Source: an uncultured Tateyamaria sp. (GTDB taxonomy: Bacteria; Pseudomonadota; Alphaproteobacteria; Rhodobacterales; Rhodobacteraceae). Taken from it: a DNA stretch of 64,000 bases. The translations under genes and the position numbers were made by a program. Where the stretch lies: contig NZ_CANLVZ010000001.1 of NCBI RefSeq assembly GCF_947494755.1, positions 62,001 to 126,000 on the forward strand, given 5' to 3'. Every line of letters starts with the position of its first letter. Within the stretch, counting starts at the first letter, position 1. The notes beneath the pieces were generated by a model. The model searched no databases and was not told where the DNA came from. It saw only the letters and a program-made list of their open reading frames with translations. Shown in pieces: positions 1 through 8,806 of this stretch.

Positions 1-225
1 GTTGTTGGCATAAGAGATGATATCGCTCAGCACGTTGATGGCTGCGCTTACCTCATCGCCGTCGCCGTTGATTGCCTTTTTCCAGGCGTCATACCCCTTT
101 TGCATGCTGCTGCTATGAATGGTGTACAGCGCATCAAGGATGCCGTTGGCGTTGCTTTGTGCCAGCGCCTGAGTACCAAAGGTCGCGGCCGCGGCCAGAC
201 TGGCGATGAAAAATCTGCGGTTCAT
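1..225 (-). CDS. Exported protein of unknown function, partial (3' end outside window)
   Basis: Seventy-five codons are visible before the gene runs off the left edge. The N-terminus starts MNRRFFIAS and continues into an Ala-rich hydrophobic stretch ending GTQALA-Q, which reads as a signal peptide. The RRFFI part resembles a twin-arginine (Tat) motif, and a cut after Ala22 is plausible. The mature part (SNANGILDALY...) matches no family I recognise. The gene lies 64 bp downstream of, and on the same strand as, the dipeptide permease pair, so it may be the last gene of that operon. The ATG at 225 is supported by an AGGAG ribosome binding site (RBS) just upstream, which is buried in a perfect hairpin (226-257). 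Confidence 0.75.
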   Translation of the reverse strand, partial: MNRRFFIASLAAAATFGTQALAQSNANGILDALYTIHSSSMQKGYDAWKKAINGDGDEVSAAINVLSDIISYANN

Positions 226-257
226 AAAATAAGCTCCTGTTTCAATGAGCTTATTTT
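226..257 (-). promoter_or_regulatory. Perfect 11-bp hairpin covering the RBS of the exported-protein gene
   Basis: Arms AAAATAAGCTC (226-236) and GAGCTTATTTT (247-257) are exact reverse complements around a 10-nt loop. On the minus-strand transcript the 3' arm contains most of the AGGAG RBS and ends directly before the ATG at 225. The fold would therefore hide the ribosome binding site. No U-run follows, so it does not look like a plain terminator of the upstream permease gene. The regulatory role is inferred. Confidence 0.6.
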
Positions 258-289
258 GTGCCATCATCCTGTGGTAGAAAAGTAAGGTA

Positions 290-1285
290 TTACCGACCTC
301 TGATCCGCGGATCGAGCGCGTCGCGCAGGCCATCCCCGAGGTAGTTCACCCCGAGCACCGTGAGCGAGATCAGGATACCCGGCAGGATCACCCGTTCGGG
401 GTACTGCTCCATCCGTTGCACGGAGTCGGCCAGCAACTTGCCCCATGTGGGGAAGTCGGACGGAAAGCCCACGCCGAGGAAGGAGAGCGCGCTTTCGGTG
501 ATGATCGCTGTCGCCAGTCCAAGCGTGGCGGAGACCATGATGGGCGAGACCACATTGGGCAGCAGGTGTCGCCTTATGATCGCACCCGAGGTGGTTCCGA
601 TGGAGCGAGCCGCGAGGATGAATTCACGCTCTTTCAGCGCCAGAATATCGCCCCGCACGATCCGTGCGGTCTGCATCCAGCTGGTCAGGCCAATCACCCC
701 GACGATGAGGATGAACATGCCTCCTTCGGGTCCGAAATTGGCCCGCAACGGTTCGCGAAACAGCGTCACCGCGACCAGCAGCAGAGGCAGGATCGGCAGG
801 GACAGCACCAGATCGGTGAAGCGCATCAGCCAGAAATCCGCCTTTTTGAAATAGCCTGAGACGACGCCGACCAGCGTGCCGATGACCAGCGCCAGCACCA
901 TCGCCGCCCAGCCCACGGCCATCGAGGCGCGCCCGCCCGCGATCAGGTTGGCGAGGATGTCGCGGCCCAGATTGTCGGTGCCGAGCGGATTGCCCCAGCC
1001 CACCTTGGCGGTGCTGTCCCAGAGGGCGGTGTAGATCGGGCGCATATCCTTGTTGCGGATGTCGAGCTTTTGCGGATCCAGCGTCCAGATGTAGGGGCCG
1101 AGCAGCACCGCCAGCGTGATGAAGATCAGGAACCCACCGCCAAACAGCGCGCCCTTGTGATGCTTGAACTGGTCCCAAACATCCTTCCACTGGCTGCGCG
1201 GCTCTTTCGGCGGTTCCTTGTCCTGCAGGGCGGCCAGCGCGTCGATTTCAAGGTCGGGACCTGCGGCGATAGGTTGATCAGTCAT
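290..1285 (-). CDS. ABC transporter permease, DppC/OppC type
   Basis: Inner-membrane subunit of a peptide/nickel-type ABC importer, 331 aa from the ATG at 1285. A cytoplasmic N-terminal segment leads into a first membrane helix (GALFGGGFLIFITLAVLL) after the KDVWDQFKHHKGA region, as in OppC proteins with the N-terminal TM domain. The permease signature that docks on the ATPase appears as EREFILAARSIGTTSGAII. The C-terminus NYLGDGLRDALDPRIRGR is typical of DppC. The chosen start overlaps the stop of the upstream DppB-type gene by 8 bp and has a GAGGA RBS. A frame open further upstream would overlap more of that gene and is not needed. It pairs with the DppB-type permease at 1278-2285. Confidence 0.93.
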   Translation of the reverse strand: MTDQPIAAGPDLEIDALAALQDKEPPKEPRSQWKDVWDQFKHHKGALFGGGFLIFITLAVLLGPYIWTLDPQKLDIRNKDMRPIYTALWDSTAKVGWGNPLGTDNLGRDILANLIAGGRASMAVGWAAMVLALVIGTLVGVVSGYFKKADFWLMRFTDLVLSLPILPLLLVAVTLFREPLRANFGPEGGMFILIVGVIGLTSWMQTARIVRGDILALKEREFILAARSIGTTSGAIIRRHLLPNVVSPIMVSATLGLATAIITESALSFLGVGFPSDFPTWGKLLADSVQRMEQYPERVILPGILISLTVLGVNYLGDGLRDALDPRIRGR

Positions 1286-2285
1286 AGCGGATCCTCGGGT
1301 CGAGCACGCCGTAAAGCACATCAGCGATGAGGTTGAAGAGCACGATCAGGATCGCGAAAATAAAGGTCAGCGTCATCACCATGGGGATGTCATTGGCGAA
1401 CAGGGCCGTCAGTAGCAATTGCCCGATCCCGTTCACCTTGAACACGTTCTCGGTGATGATCGCGCCGCCAAAGATCGCAGGCACCCCAAGCGCGATGACA
1501 GTGATCACCGGGATCATCGAGTTGCGCAGCACATGCACCATGACCACCACGCCCTCTTTCAGCCCCTTGGCACGGGCGGTGCGCACATAATCCTGGCCCA
1601 GATTGTCGAGCATGGAGGAGCGCATGTAGCGGCTCAGTTGTGCCGTGGTTTGCAGGGCCAGCACCATCACCGGCATGACCATCTGCATGAACTGGACCTT
1701 GAAGCTTTCCCAATCGGTGACAACGTGCGTGGTGTCATAGATCGAGGGCAGCCAGCCAAGCTGCACTGAAAACAGCACGATCAGCAGCGGGCCGGTGAAA
1801 AAGGGGGGGATCGAAAAGCCGATCATGGTGATGAACGTGCCGGTCTGGTCAAACACCGAATATTGCTTGTAGGCCGAATAGATGCCGATGGGCAGCGCGA
1901 TCAAAATGCCCACCACGTAGGACAGGCCGACGACCCAGAGGGTCTGGGGGATGCGCTGCACGACGATGTCCATGACGGGGCTGCGGGTCTGCCACGAGAT
2001 GACGCGCTGCTTGCCTTCGGCAAAGGAGGTGCCGAACCAGTGATCGACCAGCACCTGCGGTTCGATCCAGAAGAATTGCACGATCCATTTGATGTACTGG
2101 ATGTGGATCGGCTGGCCGAGGCCAAGCGCCTCGCGCATCTTTTCTTTGACTTCGGGGGGCACGGTCAGCGGGACCTGTGCCATCGGATCGCCGGGGGCGA
2201 GCTGCAGCAGCAGAAAAATGACGAGGCTGATGAACAAAAGCGTCGGGATCGACAGGATCAACCGGCGGATTGTGAAGGTCAGCAT
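1278..2285 (-). CDS. ABC transporter permease, DppB/OppB type
   Basis: Inner-membrane permease of the same importer, 335 aa. The N-terminus MLTFTIRRLILSIPTLLFISLVIFLLL is the usual first helix of the DppB family, followed by the periplasmic LAPGDP motif. The EAA-loop region reads DYVRTARAKGLKEGVVV, and the C-terminus is FNLIADVLYGVLDPRIRYD. The insertion around residues 70-105 (WIEPQVLVDHWFGTSFAEG) resembles variants that handle oligopeptides or related solutes. It overlaps the next gene by 8 bp and lies 88 bp behind the binding-protein gene, with a hairpin in that gap. The transported substrate cannot be told from sequence. Confidence 0.93.
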   Translation of the reverse strand: MLTFTIRRLILSIPTLLFISLVIFLLLQLAPGDPMAQVPLTVPPEVKEKMREALGLGQPIHIQYIKWIVQFFWIEPQVLVDHWFGTSFAEGKQRVISWQTRSPVMDIVVQRIPQTLWVVGLSYVVGILIALPIGIYSAYKQYSVFDQTGTFITMIGFSIPPFFTGPLLIVLFSVQLGWLPSIYDTTHVVTDWESFKVQFMQMVMPVMVLALQTTAQLSRYMRSSMLDNLGQDYVRTARAKGLKEGVVVMVHVLRNSMIPVITVIALGVPAIFGGAIITENVFKVNGIGQLLLTALFANDIPMVMTLTFIFAILIVLFNLIADVLYGVLDPRIRYD

Positions 2286-2340
2286 AAAAGGCCAGTCCTT
2301 TGTCGGAGGTCTTGATTATTGACTGATCGGCAGAAGGGGT

Positions 2341-2365
2341 AGGGCGGGCACGACATGCCCACCCT
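2341..2365 (-). other. Intercistronic stem-loop between binding protein and permease genes
   Basis: Arms AGGGCGGGCA (2341-2350) and TGCCCACCCT (2356-2365) pair with one G-T wobble around a 5-nt loop. It lies directly behind the stop of the binding-protein gene on the minus strand. Hairpins here in binding-protein-dependent transport operons usually protect the upstream mRNA or partly stop transcription, giving excess binding protein over permease. That role is inferred; the stem is seen directly. Confidence 0.6.
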
Positions 2366-2373
2366 GTTGATGC

Positions 2374-4077
2374 TTACTTGACGCGGTACCAGTCGGCCAC
2401 GTTCCACAGCTCGCTGTCCCAGACGTTCAGCTTGACGCCGCCAAGCGAGTTGGCATGGGCCGACACCCGGCCACGGTGCACGAGTGGCACGATGGTGAAG
2501 GTGTCCTTGGTCAGCATGTTGTTCATCTTGATCGCGATTTCGGCGCGCTTTTCGATGTCGCCGGTGCGGGCAAGTTCATCAATCAGGGCGTCATATTCGG
2601 GATCGCAGAAGCGGTTGATGTTTTCACCCTGCCACTGGCTTGATGGCTTGGGTTCGCCACCGCAACGATAGGCCGCCAGATATTGCTGGGGGTCCGTGCC
2701 GTTGAAGGTGTTGGCATACATTTCCACGTCCGCATAGAACTTTTGGAACGTGTCGGGCGAACCGGGATCCCCACCAAAGAAGACGGACGCATCGAGGTTG
2801 CGCAGCTCGGTTTCGACGCCGATCTCGCTCCACCACTGTTTGATCAGGGCCTGGAAGTCCTGACGCACGGCGTTGGTCGACGTCTGGTAGAGCAGTTCCA
2901 GCTTCATGCCGTCCTTGTCGCGGATGCCGTCACCGTCGGTGTCGGTCCAGCCTGCCTCGTCGAGCAGGGCCTTGGCCCCTTCGATATCCTGCTCATAGCA
3001 ATGCTGATCGCCACCGGCGAACATATCGGGTGCAGGGACCAGATCGCAGGTGACCTTGCCGGCCTGACCATAGCCCACTTCGACCAGCAGCGCGCGGTCA
3101 ATGGCTTTGGACAGGGCTTCACGCACGCGAATGTCGCTGAGGATCGGGTGCGGATGCGCGACGGTCGAACGCTCGCCTTCGGGCAGGTCGGGCGAGGGAT
3201 CGGTCATGTTCATCTCGATCCGTTCGACCAGCGGGCCAAAGCCTGCGATCGCGGTGCCTTTGCCTGCGGCTTCCATGCGCGCGATGACGTCGGGGGCCAG
3301 TTGCAGGTTCCAGGCGTAGTCGAATTCGCCGGTTTCCAGCACCGAACGTCCCGCAGCCGCTGCATCGCCGCCACCTTTGAAGGTCACGGAGGCAAAGGCG
3401 GGTTTGGCCGGATCGCGGTAGTTGTCGTTGGCCGAGAACTGGATCACGTCATTGGGACGGAAATCATCGACGACAAAGGGGCCGGTTCCGATGGGGTTGA
3501 AGTTGGCCTCGGTGCATTCGGGCGCCTTTGCCCCAAGGCAGTCAGCAAACTGTGCGGCTTGGATGATCGGGGACTGGCCGCCGACAAAGGGGCCATAAGG
3601 GTTGGGCTTGGGCTGGTTGAAGGTGACCTTGACGGTCAGATCATCCACGGCCTCGACGTTTTCGACGCCGTCAAAGAACGCCGCCTGCGCACAGCCGCCT
3701 TCGGGGTGCATGCAGTAATCGGCGGTGAATTTCACGTCGGCCGAGGTCACGGGCGTGCCATCTGACCACGCCATGCCTTCGGCGATTTTCCATGTGATCG
3801 AGGTCAGATCCTCACTCACGCCGCCATTTGCGACAGTGGGAATTTCCTCGGCGAGGAACGGGACCATCACGCCGGTCTCGTTGTAGCGCGCGAGAGGTTC
3901 CAGCACGAGCGAGGCGGATTCAATATCTTTGGTACCGCCTGACAGGTACGGGTTCAGGATCGAAGGCGCTTGCCAATAGATGATGCTGACCTGGCCGTCC
4001 GCACCGCGTTCGGCAAATGCCGCCGGTGCAAGGCCAATGCTCGCAACTGCACCCATGAGAAGGGTTTTTACTGTCAT
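2374..4077 (-). CDS. Periplasmic peptide-binding protein of ABC importer (SBP family 5)
   Basis: Solute-binding subunit, 567 aa. It starts at the ATG at 4077, 6 nt after an AAGGAG RBS. The first 22 residues (MTVKTLLMGAVASIGLAPAAFA) form a Sec signal peptide, with cleavage before ERGADG. Family-5 hallmarks follow: SIIYWQAPSILNPYL near the mature N-terminus, then ITWKIAEGMAWSDGTPVTSADVKFTADY. The inserted C-terminal lobe contains a TDTDGDGIRDKDG stretch common in this family. It is the first gene of a minus-strand transport operon and is divergent from the ATPase gene. An upstream in-frame ATG at 4188 is rejected because the signal peptide would no longer be N-terminal. Substrate is likely peptides or N-acyl amino acids, judged only from the M20 hydrolases across the promoter region. 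Confidence 0.92.
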   Translation of the reverse strand: MTVKTLLMGAVASIGLAPAAFAERGADGQVSIIYWQAPSILNPYLSGGTKDIESASLVLEPLARYNETGVMVPFLAEEIPTVANGGVSEDLTSITWKIAEGMAWSDGTPVTSADVKFTADYCMHPEGGCAQAAFFDGVENVEAVDDLTVKVTFNQPKPNPYGPFVGGQSPIIQAAQFADCLGAKAPECTEANFNPIGTGPFVVDDFRPNDVIQFSANDNYRDPAKPAFASVTFKGGGDAAAAGRSVLETGEFDYAWNLQLAPDVIARMEAAGKGTAIAGFGPLVERIEMNMTDPSPDLPEGERSTVAHPHPILSDIRVREALSKAIDRALLVEVGYGQAGKVTCDLVPAPDMFAGGDQHCYEQDIEGAKALLDEAGWTDTDGDGIRDKDGMKLELLYQTSTNAVRQDFQALIKQWWSEIGVETELRNLDASVFFGGDPGSPDTFQKFYADVEMYANTFNGTDPQQYLAAYRCGGEPKPSSQWQGENINRFCDPEYDALIDELARTGDIEKRAEIAIKMNNMLTKDTFTIVPLVHRGRVSAHANSLGGVKLNVWDSELWNVADWYRVK

Positions 4078-4377
4078 GTCATACTCCTTGTTGGATGGCG
4101 GGCGACCCCGCGCATCAAATACGCCCCGTTGGTCGGGACGCCGGTTCAGACCAGAAGGGCGTGCGTCACATGACATTGCGTAACCCACGGTTTATCCGCG
4201 ATTTTTACGCTCGGCCCCCCAAGTGCATCGCCATATCGAAACAGATGTTGCTGAAAATGCAAGCCTTGCGTGCGGTCAATCGGGAATTTCGGGTGTCTTA
4301 TGTTTGACAGTGCCCGGACCTTCGCCCACTCTTTGAACTGTTGGGTCATAACGGCTCAAAAATCGGGGAAAAACTGA
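4078..4377. promoter_or_regulatory. Divergent promoter region of the peptide uptake locus
   Basis: This 300-bp gap separates the minus-strand binding-protein/permease operon from the plus-strand ATPase/hydrolase operon, so it must carry promoters in both directions. A TTGACA at 4304-4309 is the best plus-strand -35 match, but the -10 at the right distance is weak. On the minus strand a TTGACC (4279-4274) with TTTCAG 17 nt further is a weak candidate. No convincing operator palindrome and no gene was found in this stretch. Confidence 0.45.
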
Positions 4378-6210
4378 ATGCTTGATCAGCCGGGCCACGC
4401 GCCGATTGCCAATATCAAAGGATTGCGGGTCGAATTTCAGACCAAGGACGGGCCCGTCGTGGGTGTCGAGGATGTGTCGTTCGAGGTCAATCAGGGCGAA
4501 ACCGTTTGCATCGTGGGTGAGTCGGGATCGGGCAAGTCGGTCTCGTCGCTGTCGCTCATGCGCCTAGTCGAATTTGGCGGGGGCGAGATTGCAGGCGGGC
4601 GTCTGATCTTTGACCGCAAGGATGCCGACCCCGTTGATCTGGCCGACACCGACCAGGAGTTGATGCGCACCATTCGCGGCAACGAGATCGGGATGATCTT
4701 TCAGGAGCCGATGACCGCGCTGAACCCCGTCTTTACCGTGGGCAAGCAACTGACCGAGGGCGTGCGGCTGCACAAGGGTCTCAGCAAATCCGCTGCCGAG
4801 GCCCGTGCGCTGGAATTGATGAAACAGGTGCGCATCCCCGAGCCCGAACGTCGCCTCAAGCAATACCCTCACGAGTTGTCCGGCGGGATGCGCCAGCGCG
4901 TGGTGATCGCGATGGCGCTGGCGTGCGAACCCCGGCTGCTGATCGCGGACGAACCCACGACCGCTTTGGATGTGACTATTCAGGCCGAAATCCTCGCCCT
5001 CATGGACCGCCTCAAGCGCGAGACCGGGACCGCGGTGATGTTCATCACGCATGACATGGCCGTGGTTGCCCAGATGGCAGACCGCGTCGTGGTCATGTTC
5101 CGCGGGAACAAGGTCGAAGAAGGCCCCGTCGCCGAGATATTCGAAAACCCGCAGCATGCCTACACCAAGTCGCTGCTGGCGGCCGTGCCCAAACTGGGCG
5201 AAATGACGGGCACCGAATATCCCGAACCGATGAAGCTGATGGGGCGCACCCAGAAGTCCATCGCGCCGATCCCCGGCACGACCGAGCCGCTGCTGAAAGT
5301 CGAGGGACTGACGACCCGTTTCCCCGTGCGCGGCGGTTTCTTCCGCCGTCTCGTGGCCAACGTGCACGCGGTCGAGGATGTGTCCTTTACCATCAACAAG
5401 GGCCAGACCCTCAGCCTTGTAGGCGAGTCGGGCTGTGGCAAATCCTCGGCCGGGCGGTCGATCCTGAGACTGGTGGAGCCGCAGGCGGGTCATATCATGC
5501 TGGGTGATATGGACGTGATGGCGCTGAATGACCGCGATCTGCGCGAGGCACGGCGTGACATGCAGATGATCTTTCAGGATCCGTTCGCCTCGCTTAACCC
5601 GCAGATGCAGCTGGCCGATCAGGTGGCCGAGCCGATGAACAATTTCGGCATGTTCAAGGGCGATGAGGGACGCAAGCGCGTCGAGATGCTGTTTGACCGG
5701 GTCGAGTTGCCGCGCAGCTTCATGCGCCGCTATCCCCACGAGTTGTCGGGCGGGCAGCGTCAGCGGGTCGCCATCGCGCGTGCCCTCGCGCTGAATCCCA
5801 AGCTGATCATCGCGGACGAGGCGGTGTCGGCGCTGGACGTGTCGGTGCAGGCGCAGGTGCTGAACCTGATGATGGAGTTGCAGGCCGATATGGGCCTGTC
5901 CTTCCTGTTCATCAGTCACGACATGGCCGTCGTTGAACGCGTCAGCCACCACGTCGGCGTCATGTATCTGGGTCGGATCGTGGAGTTGGGCCCGCGCGCC
6001 CGCGTCTTCGAGAACCCCCAGCACCCTTACACGCAGGCCCTGATGAAGGCCGTGCCAATTGCCGATCCGCGCAAGCGCAAGGCGGAAAAGGATCTGAACT
6101 TCAAACCGATCCCTTCGCCGATCCATCCGGTCGACTACGACCCGGCCCCGTCGGAATATGACGAGGTCGAACCGGGCCATTTCGTGCTGACCACCGATAG
6201 CGGGTACTGA
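4378..6210 (+). CDS. ABC transporter ATP-binding protein, fused tandem ATPase (DppD-DppF type)
   Basis: Energy-coupling subunit, 610 aa, carrying two complete ABC domains in one chain. The first has Walker A GESGSGKS (47-54), signature LSGGMRQ (167-173) and Walker B LLIADEP (187-193). The second has Walker A GESGCGKS (349-356), signature LSGGQRQ (456-462) and Walker B LIIADEA (476-482). Each half ends with the oligopeptide-type motif ([16 protein letters not shown] and [16 protein letters not shown]). The chain replaces the separate DppD and DppF proteins. It is divergent from the binding protein and permeases it must serve, and 4 bp ahead of the ArgE-like gene. Confidence 0.94.
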   Translation: MLDQPGHAPIANIKGLRVEFQTKDGPVVGVEDVSFEVNQGETVCIVGESGSGKSVSSLSLMRLVEFGGGEIAGGRLIFDRKDADPVDLADTDQELMRTIRGNEIGMIFQEPMTALNPVFTVGKQLTEGVRLHKGLSKSAAEARALELMKQVRIPEPERRLKQYPHELSGGMRQRVVIAMALACEPRLLIADEPTTALDVTIQAEILALMDRLKRETGTAVMFITHDMAVVAQMADRVVVMFRGNKVEEGPVAEIFENPQHAYTKSLLAAVPKLGEMTGTEYPEPMKLMGRTQKSIAPIPGTTEPLLKVEGLTTRFPVRGGFFRRLVANVHAVEDVSFTINKGQTLSLVGESGCGKSSAGRSILRLVEPQAGHIMLGDMDVMALNDRDLREARRDMQMIFQDPFASLNPQMQLADQVAEPMNNFGMFKGDEGRKRVEMLFDRVELPRSFMRRYPHELSGGQRQRVAIARALALNPKLIIADEAVSALDVSVQAQVLNLMMELQADMGLSFLFISHDMAVVERVSHHVGVMYLGRIVELGPRARVFENPQHPYTQALMKAVPIADPRKRKAEKDLNFKPIPSPIHPVDYDPAPSEYDEVEPGHFVLTTDSGY

Positions 6211-6214
6211 CTTC

Positions 6215-7375
6215 ATGGCAGTGCGCCTGACTCCGCTGGACTTGATGACCAAGCTGATCAGCTTTCCCACTGTGAGCCGGGACACCAACCTGCCGCTGGT
6301 CGATTGGGTCGAGGGCTATCTGAACGATCACGGCATCACCGCGCATCGCCATTACCATCCCGACCAGCCCAAAGCGGCGCTCTTCGCCCATGTCGGCCCC
6401 AAGGTCGAGGGCGCGGTCGTGCTGTCGGGACACACGGATGTGGTGCCCGTGGATGGCCAGCCATGGGACACCGACCCGTTTGTCGTCACCGAAAAGGACG
6501 GCAAGTATTTCGGGCGCGGCACCTGCGACATGAAGGGCTATGACGCGCTGGCCATCTGGGCCTTGGTGGAGTCGCACCATGCGGGTGTGTCCACCCCGAT
6601 GCAGCTGGCGCTGAGCTTTGATGAAGAGATCGGCTGCCTTGGTGCCCCGCCGATGATCGAGGCCATGCAGGGCGTCGTTCCCAAGGGCGGCCCTGTGATC
6701 GTGGGGGAGCCGTCGATGATGAAGGCTGTGACCGGCCACAAGGGTGGGCAGGGGTTTGACACCCATGTGATCGGATTCGAGGTGCACTCCTCACTGCTCA
6801 ACACCGGCGTCAGTGCGATTTTGGAAGGGGCCAAGATCATCGACTTCGCCAATCACCGCAACGCCGAGAATTTTGCCGCCACCCCGTCACCGCTGGCGGC
6901 CATGTTCGACCCACCCTGCACCACGTGGCATGTGGGGCAGGTGGCGGGCGGCACCGCGCATAACATCACCGCCAAGTCCTGCCGGTTCTCGATGGATTTC
7001 CGTGCGGTGCCGGGCGACGATACGGTCGCGCTGAAAGAGGCCTACCTCGCCCATGTGGCCGAGATCGAGCGGGGCATGCAGGCCATCCGCCCTGAGGCGC
7101 GGGTCGAGGTCGAAACGCGGTTCAACGTGCCACCGTTGCAGCCCGAGGAAGATGGCGCGGCCGAGGGGCTGGTGCGCGCGATCACCGGGGACAATGCGGG
7201 CCACGTGGTCAGCTATGGCACCGAAGCCGGACAATTTCAGGCGGCAGGCTACTCGGCTGTCGTGTGCGGTCCCGGAGACATCGCACAGGCCCATCAACCC
7301 AACGAATTCATCACCGTGGCTCAGTTCGAAGCGGGCCATGCCTTCATGCGCGATCTGGTGGCGCGGCTGGCGTGA
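6215..7375 (+). CDS. M20 family deacylase, acetylornithine deacetylase (ArgE)-like
   Basis: Cytoplasmic zinc-dependent deacylase, 386 aa. Metal ligands and catalytic residues of family M20 are visible: SGHTDVVP (His73, Asp75), RGTCDMKG (Asp105) and DEEIGC (Glu137/Glu138). A dimerisation insert follows (about 170-290), including the conserved His in EVHSS. The sequence fits ArgE, which frees ornithine from N-acetylornithine. Sitting 4 bp behind a peptide-importer ATPase, it may instead deacylate an imported N-acyl amino acid. No other arginine biosynthesis gene lies nearby, which weakens a purely anabolic role. Start ATG at 6215 is supported by coupling to the upstream stop. Confidence 0.85.
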   Translation: MAVRLTPLDLMTKLISFPTVSRDTNLPLVDWVEGYLNDHGITAHRHYHPDQPKAALFAHVGPKVEGAVVLSGHTDVVPVDGQPWDTDPFVVTEKDGKYFGRGTCDMKGYDALAIWALVESHHAGVSTPMQLALSFDEEIGCLGAPPMIEAMQGVVPKGGPVIVGEPSMMKAVTGHKGGQGFDTHVIGFEVHSSLLNTGVSAILEGAKIIDFANHRNAENFAATPSPLAAMFDPPCTTWHVGQVAGGTAHNITAKSCRFSMDFRAVPGDDTVALKEAYLAHVAEIERGMQAIRPEARVEVETRFNVPPLQPEEDGAAEGLVRAITGDNAGHVVSYGTEAGQFQAAGYSAVVCGPGDIAQAHQPNEFITVAQFEAGHAFMRDLVARLA

Positions 7376-7391
7376 GGTCGCAACCGGTCTG

Positions 7392-7410
7392 TTTTGGCCC
7401 AAGGCCAAAA
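7392..7410 (+). other. Intercistronic perfect hairpin
   Basis: Arms TTTTGGCC (7392-7399) and GGCCAAAA (7403-7410) pair exactly around a 3-nt loop in the 70-bp gap between the ArgE-like and oxidoreductase genes. No U-run follows the 3' arm. It could stabilise or partly terminate the upstream message; function is inferred. Confidence 0.5.
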
Positions 7411-7445
7411 GACGCCCGCCCGCCGACCCATTCAGCGGCACGCTG

Positions 7446-8789
7446 ATGCGCTTTCCGATCCATAGCGAGACCCCGGTGACGTGGGGCGACCTACACCCTG
7501 ACGAAGCGGATGTGGTTGTCATTGGCGGCGGTGTGATCGGTGTGTGCACGGCCCTGTTTCTGGCGCGCGATGGCTTGCATGTTGTCCTGTTGGAAAAAGG
7601 GCGCATCGCGGGCGAGCAATCCTCGCGCAATTGGGGCTGGATTCGCCAGCAGGGCCGCGACCCGGACGAGTTGGGGATCATGGTCGAGGCGAATGCGCTG
7701 TGGCGCGCGCTCGCGACCGAGACCAATGTGGATATCGGGCTGGAGACGGGTGGGGTCACCTATCTGGCGCGCACCAAAAAGGAACTGGCTGAATATGAGG
7801 CGTGGCTGCCCCATGCGCGCGCGCATGGCGTGGACAGCCGGATGTTGTCGAGCGCCGAAACCGCCGATCTGATCCCTGGCATGTCGCGCAGCTATGGCGG
7901 GGCGCTCTATACCGCGTCGGACATGCGGGCCGAGCCGTGGGTGGCCGTGCCTGCGTTGGCAGGGGTCGCGGCGCGCGCGGGTGTGCAGATCGTCGAAAAC
8001 TGTGCGGTGCGTGCGCTGGATATGCAGGCGGGCAAGGTCGCCGGGGTCATCACCGAACAGGGCCGCATCGCCGCGCCCGAGGTGGTGCTGGCGGGTGGTG
8101 CGTGGTCGTCCCTGTTCCTGCGCCGCCACGGGGTCGCCCTGCCGCAACTCTCGGTGCGCGCGACGGTGGCCGCGACCGAGCCGCTGCCCATGGTCTATCC
8201 CGGTGGTGCTGCGGATGAGACCATCGCGTTCCGGCCCCGCGCGGATGGGGGATATTCCCTCGCCGCGGGCGGCTTTCACGAGTTGTTCGTCGGCCCTGAC
8301 GCGTTCCGATCCTTGCCCAAATACCTTGCGCAACTGCGTGCCGATCCGTTCGGCACACGCTTTCTGCCGGGCGCGCCCAGGGGCTTCCCGGATGCGTGGG
8401 GCACCCCGCGCACATGGGCCGAAGACGCGGAAAGCCCGTTTGAGCGGATGCGCATCCTCGACCCCAAACCCAATGCCAGAAAGGTCGCGGCCCTCACCCG
8501 CGATTTTGCGGCACTTTTCCCAGACCTCGGCCCGGTCAGGATCAAATCCGCTTGGGCGGGCATGATAGACACGATGCCGGACGTCGTGCCGGTCGTGGAT
8601 CGGGTCGCGGCCCTGCCGGGGCTGACCGTGGGCACGGGCATGAGCGGTCATGGCTTTGGCATCGGCCCCGGCATGGGAAAGGTGCTTGCCGCTCTGGTCA
8701 CCGGGGCTGAGGTGGGCCATGATCTGACACGGTTCCGCCTGAGCCGCTTTACCGATGGAACGCGGATGCGCATCGGCCCCTCTGTCTGA
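7446..8789 (+). CDS. FAD-dependent oxidoreductase, DAO family
   Basis: Predicted flavoprotein amine or amino-acid oxidase/dehydrogenase, 447 aa. The N-terminal dinucleotide-binding fold shows ADVVVIGGGVIGVCTALFLA (Gly27, 28, 29 and 32), then the EKG motif at the end of beta-2. The C-terminus has the second flavin contact, GLTVGTGMSGHGFGIGPGMGK. The family covers D-amino-acid, glycine and sarcosine oxidases, and specificity cannot be read from the sequence. ATG 7446 is chosen because the Rossmann fold then begins about 20 residues in; the RBS is weak. The frame is open upstream into argE, but that part is clearly out of register with any homologous protein. The neighbouring hydrolases make an amino-acid product of deacylation its likely substrate. 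Confidence 0.88.
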   Translation: MRFPIHSETPVTWGDLHPDEADVVVIGGGVIGVCTALFLARDGLHVVLLEKGRIAGEQSSRNWGWIRQQGRDPDELGIMVEANALWRALATETNVDIGLETGGVTYLARTKKELAEYEAWLPHARAHGVDSRMLSSAETADLIPGMSRSYGGALYTASDMRAEPWVAVPALAGVAARAGVQIVENCAVRALDMQAGKVAGVITEQGRIAAPEVVLAGGAWSSLFLRRHGVALPQLSVRATVAATEPLPMVYPGGAADETIAFRPRADGGYSLAAGGFHELFVGPDAFRSLPKYLAQLRADPFGTRFLPGAPRGFPDAWGTPRTWAEDAESPFERMRILDPKPNARKVAALTRDFAALFPDLGPVRIKSAWAGMIDTMPDVVPVVDRVAALPGLTVGTGMSGHGFGIGPGMGKVLAALVTGAEVGHDLTRFRLSRFTDGTRMRIGPSV

Positions 8790-8806
8790 CCCCGAAAGGA
8801 CGCCCC

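Noticed and set aside
476-482. Second Walker B of the fused ATPase (residues 476-482, LIIADEA) as a dead site
   Set aside because: Ala instead of Pro after the Glu is common in OppF/DppF-type ATPases; the catalytic Glu is present. Coordinates given here are residue numbers of the protein at 4378-6210.
4564-6288. Long open frame antisense to the fused ABC ATPase gene
   Set aside because: His/Gln/Arg-biased composition without any domain. It mirrors codon use of the real gene in high-GC DNA.
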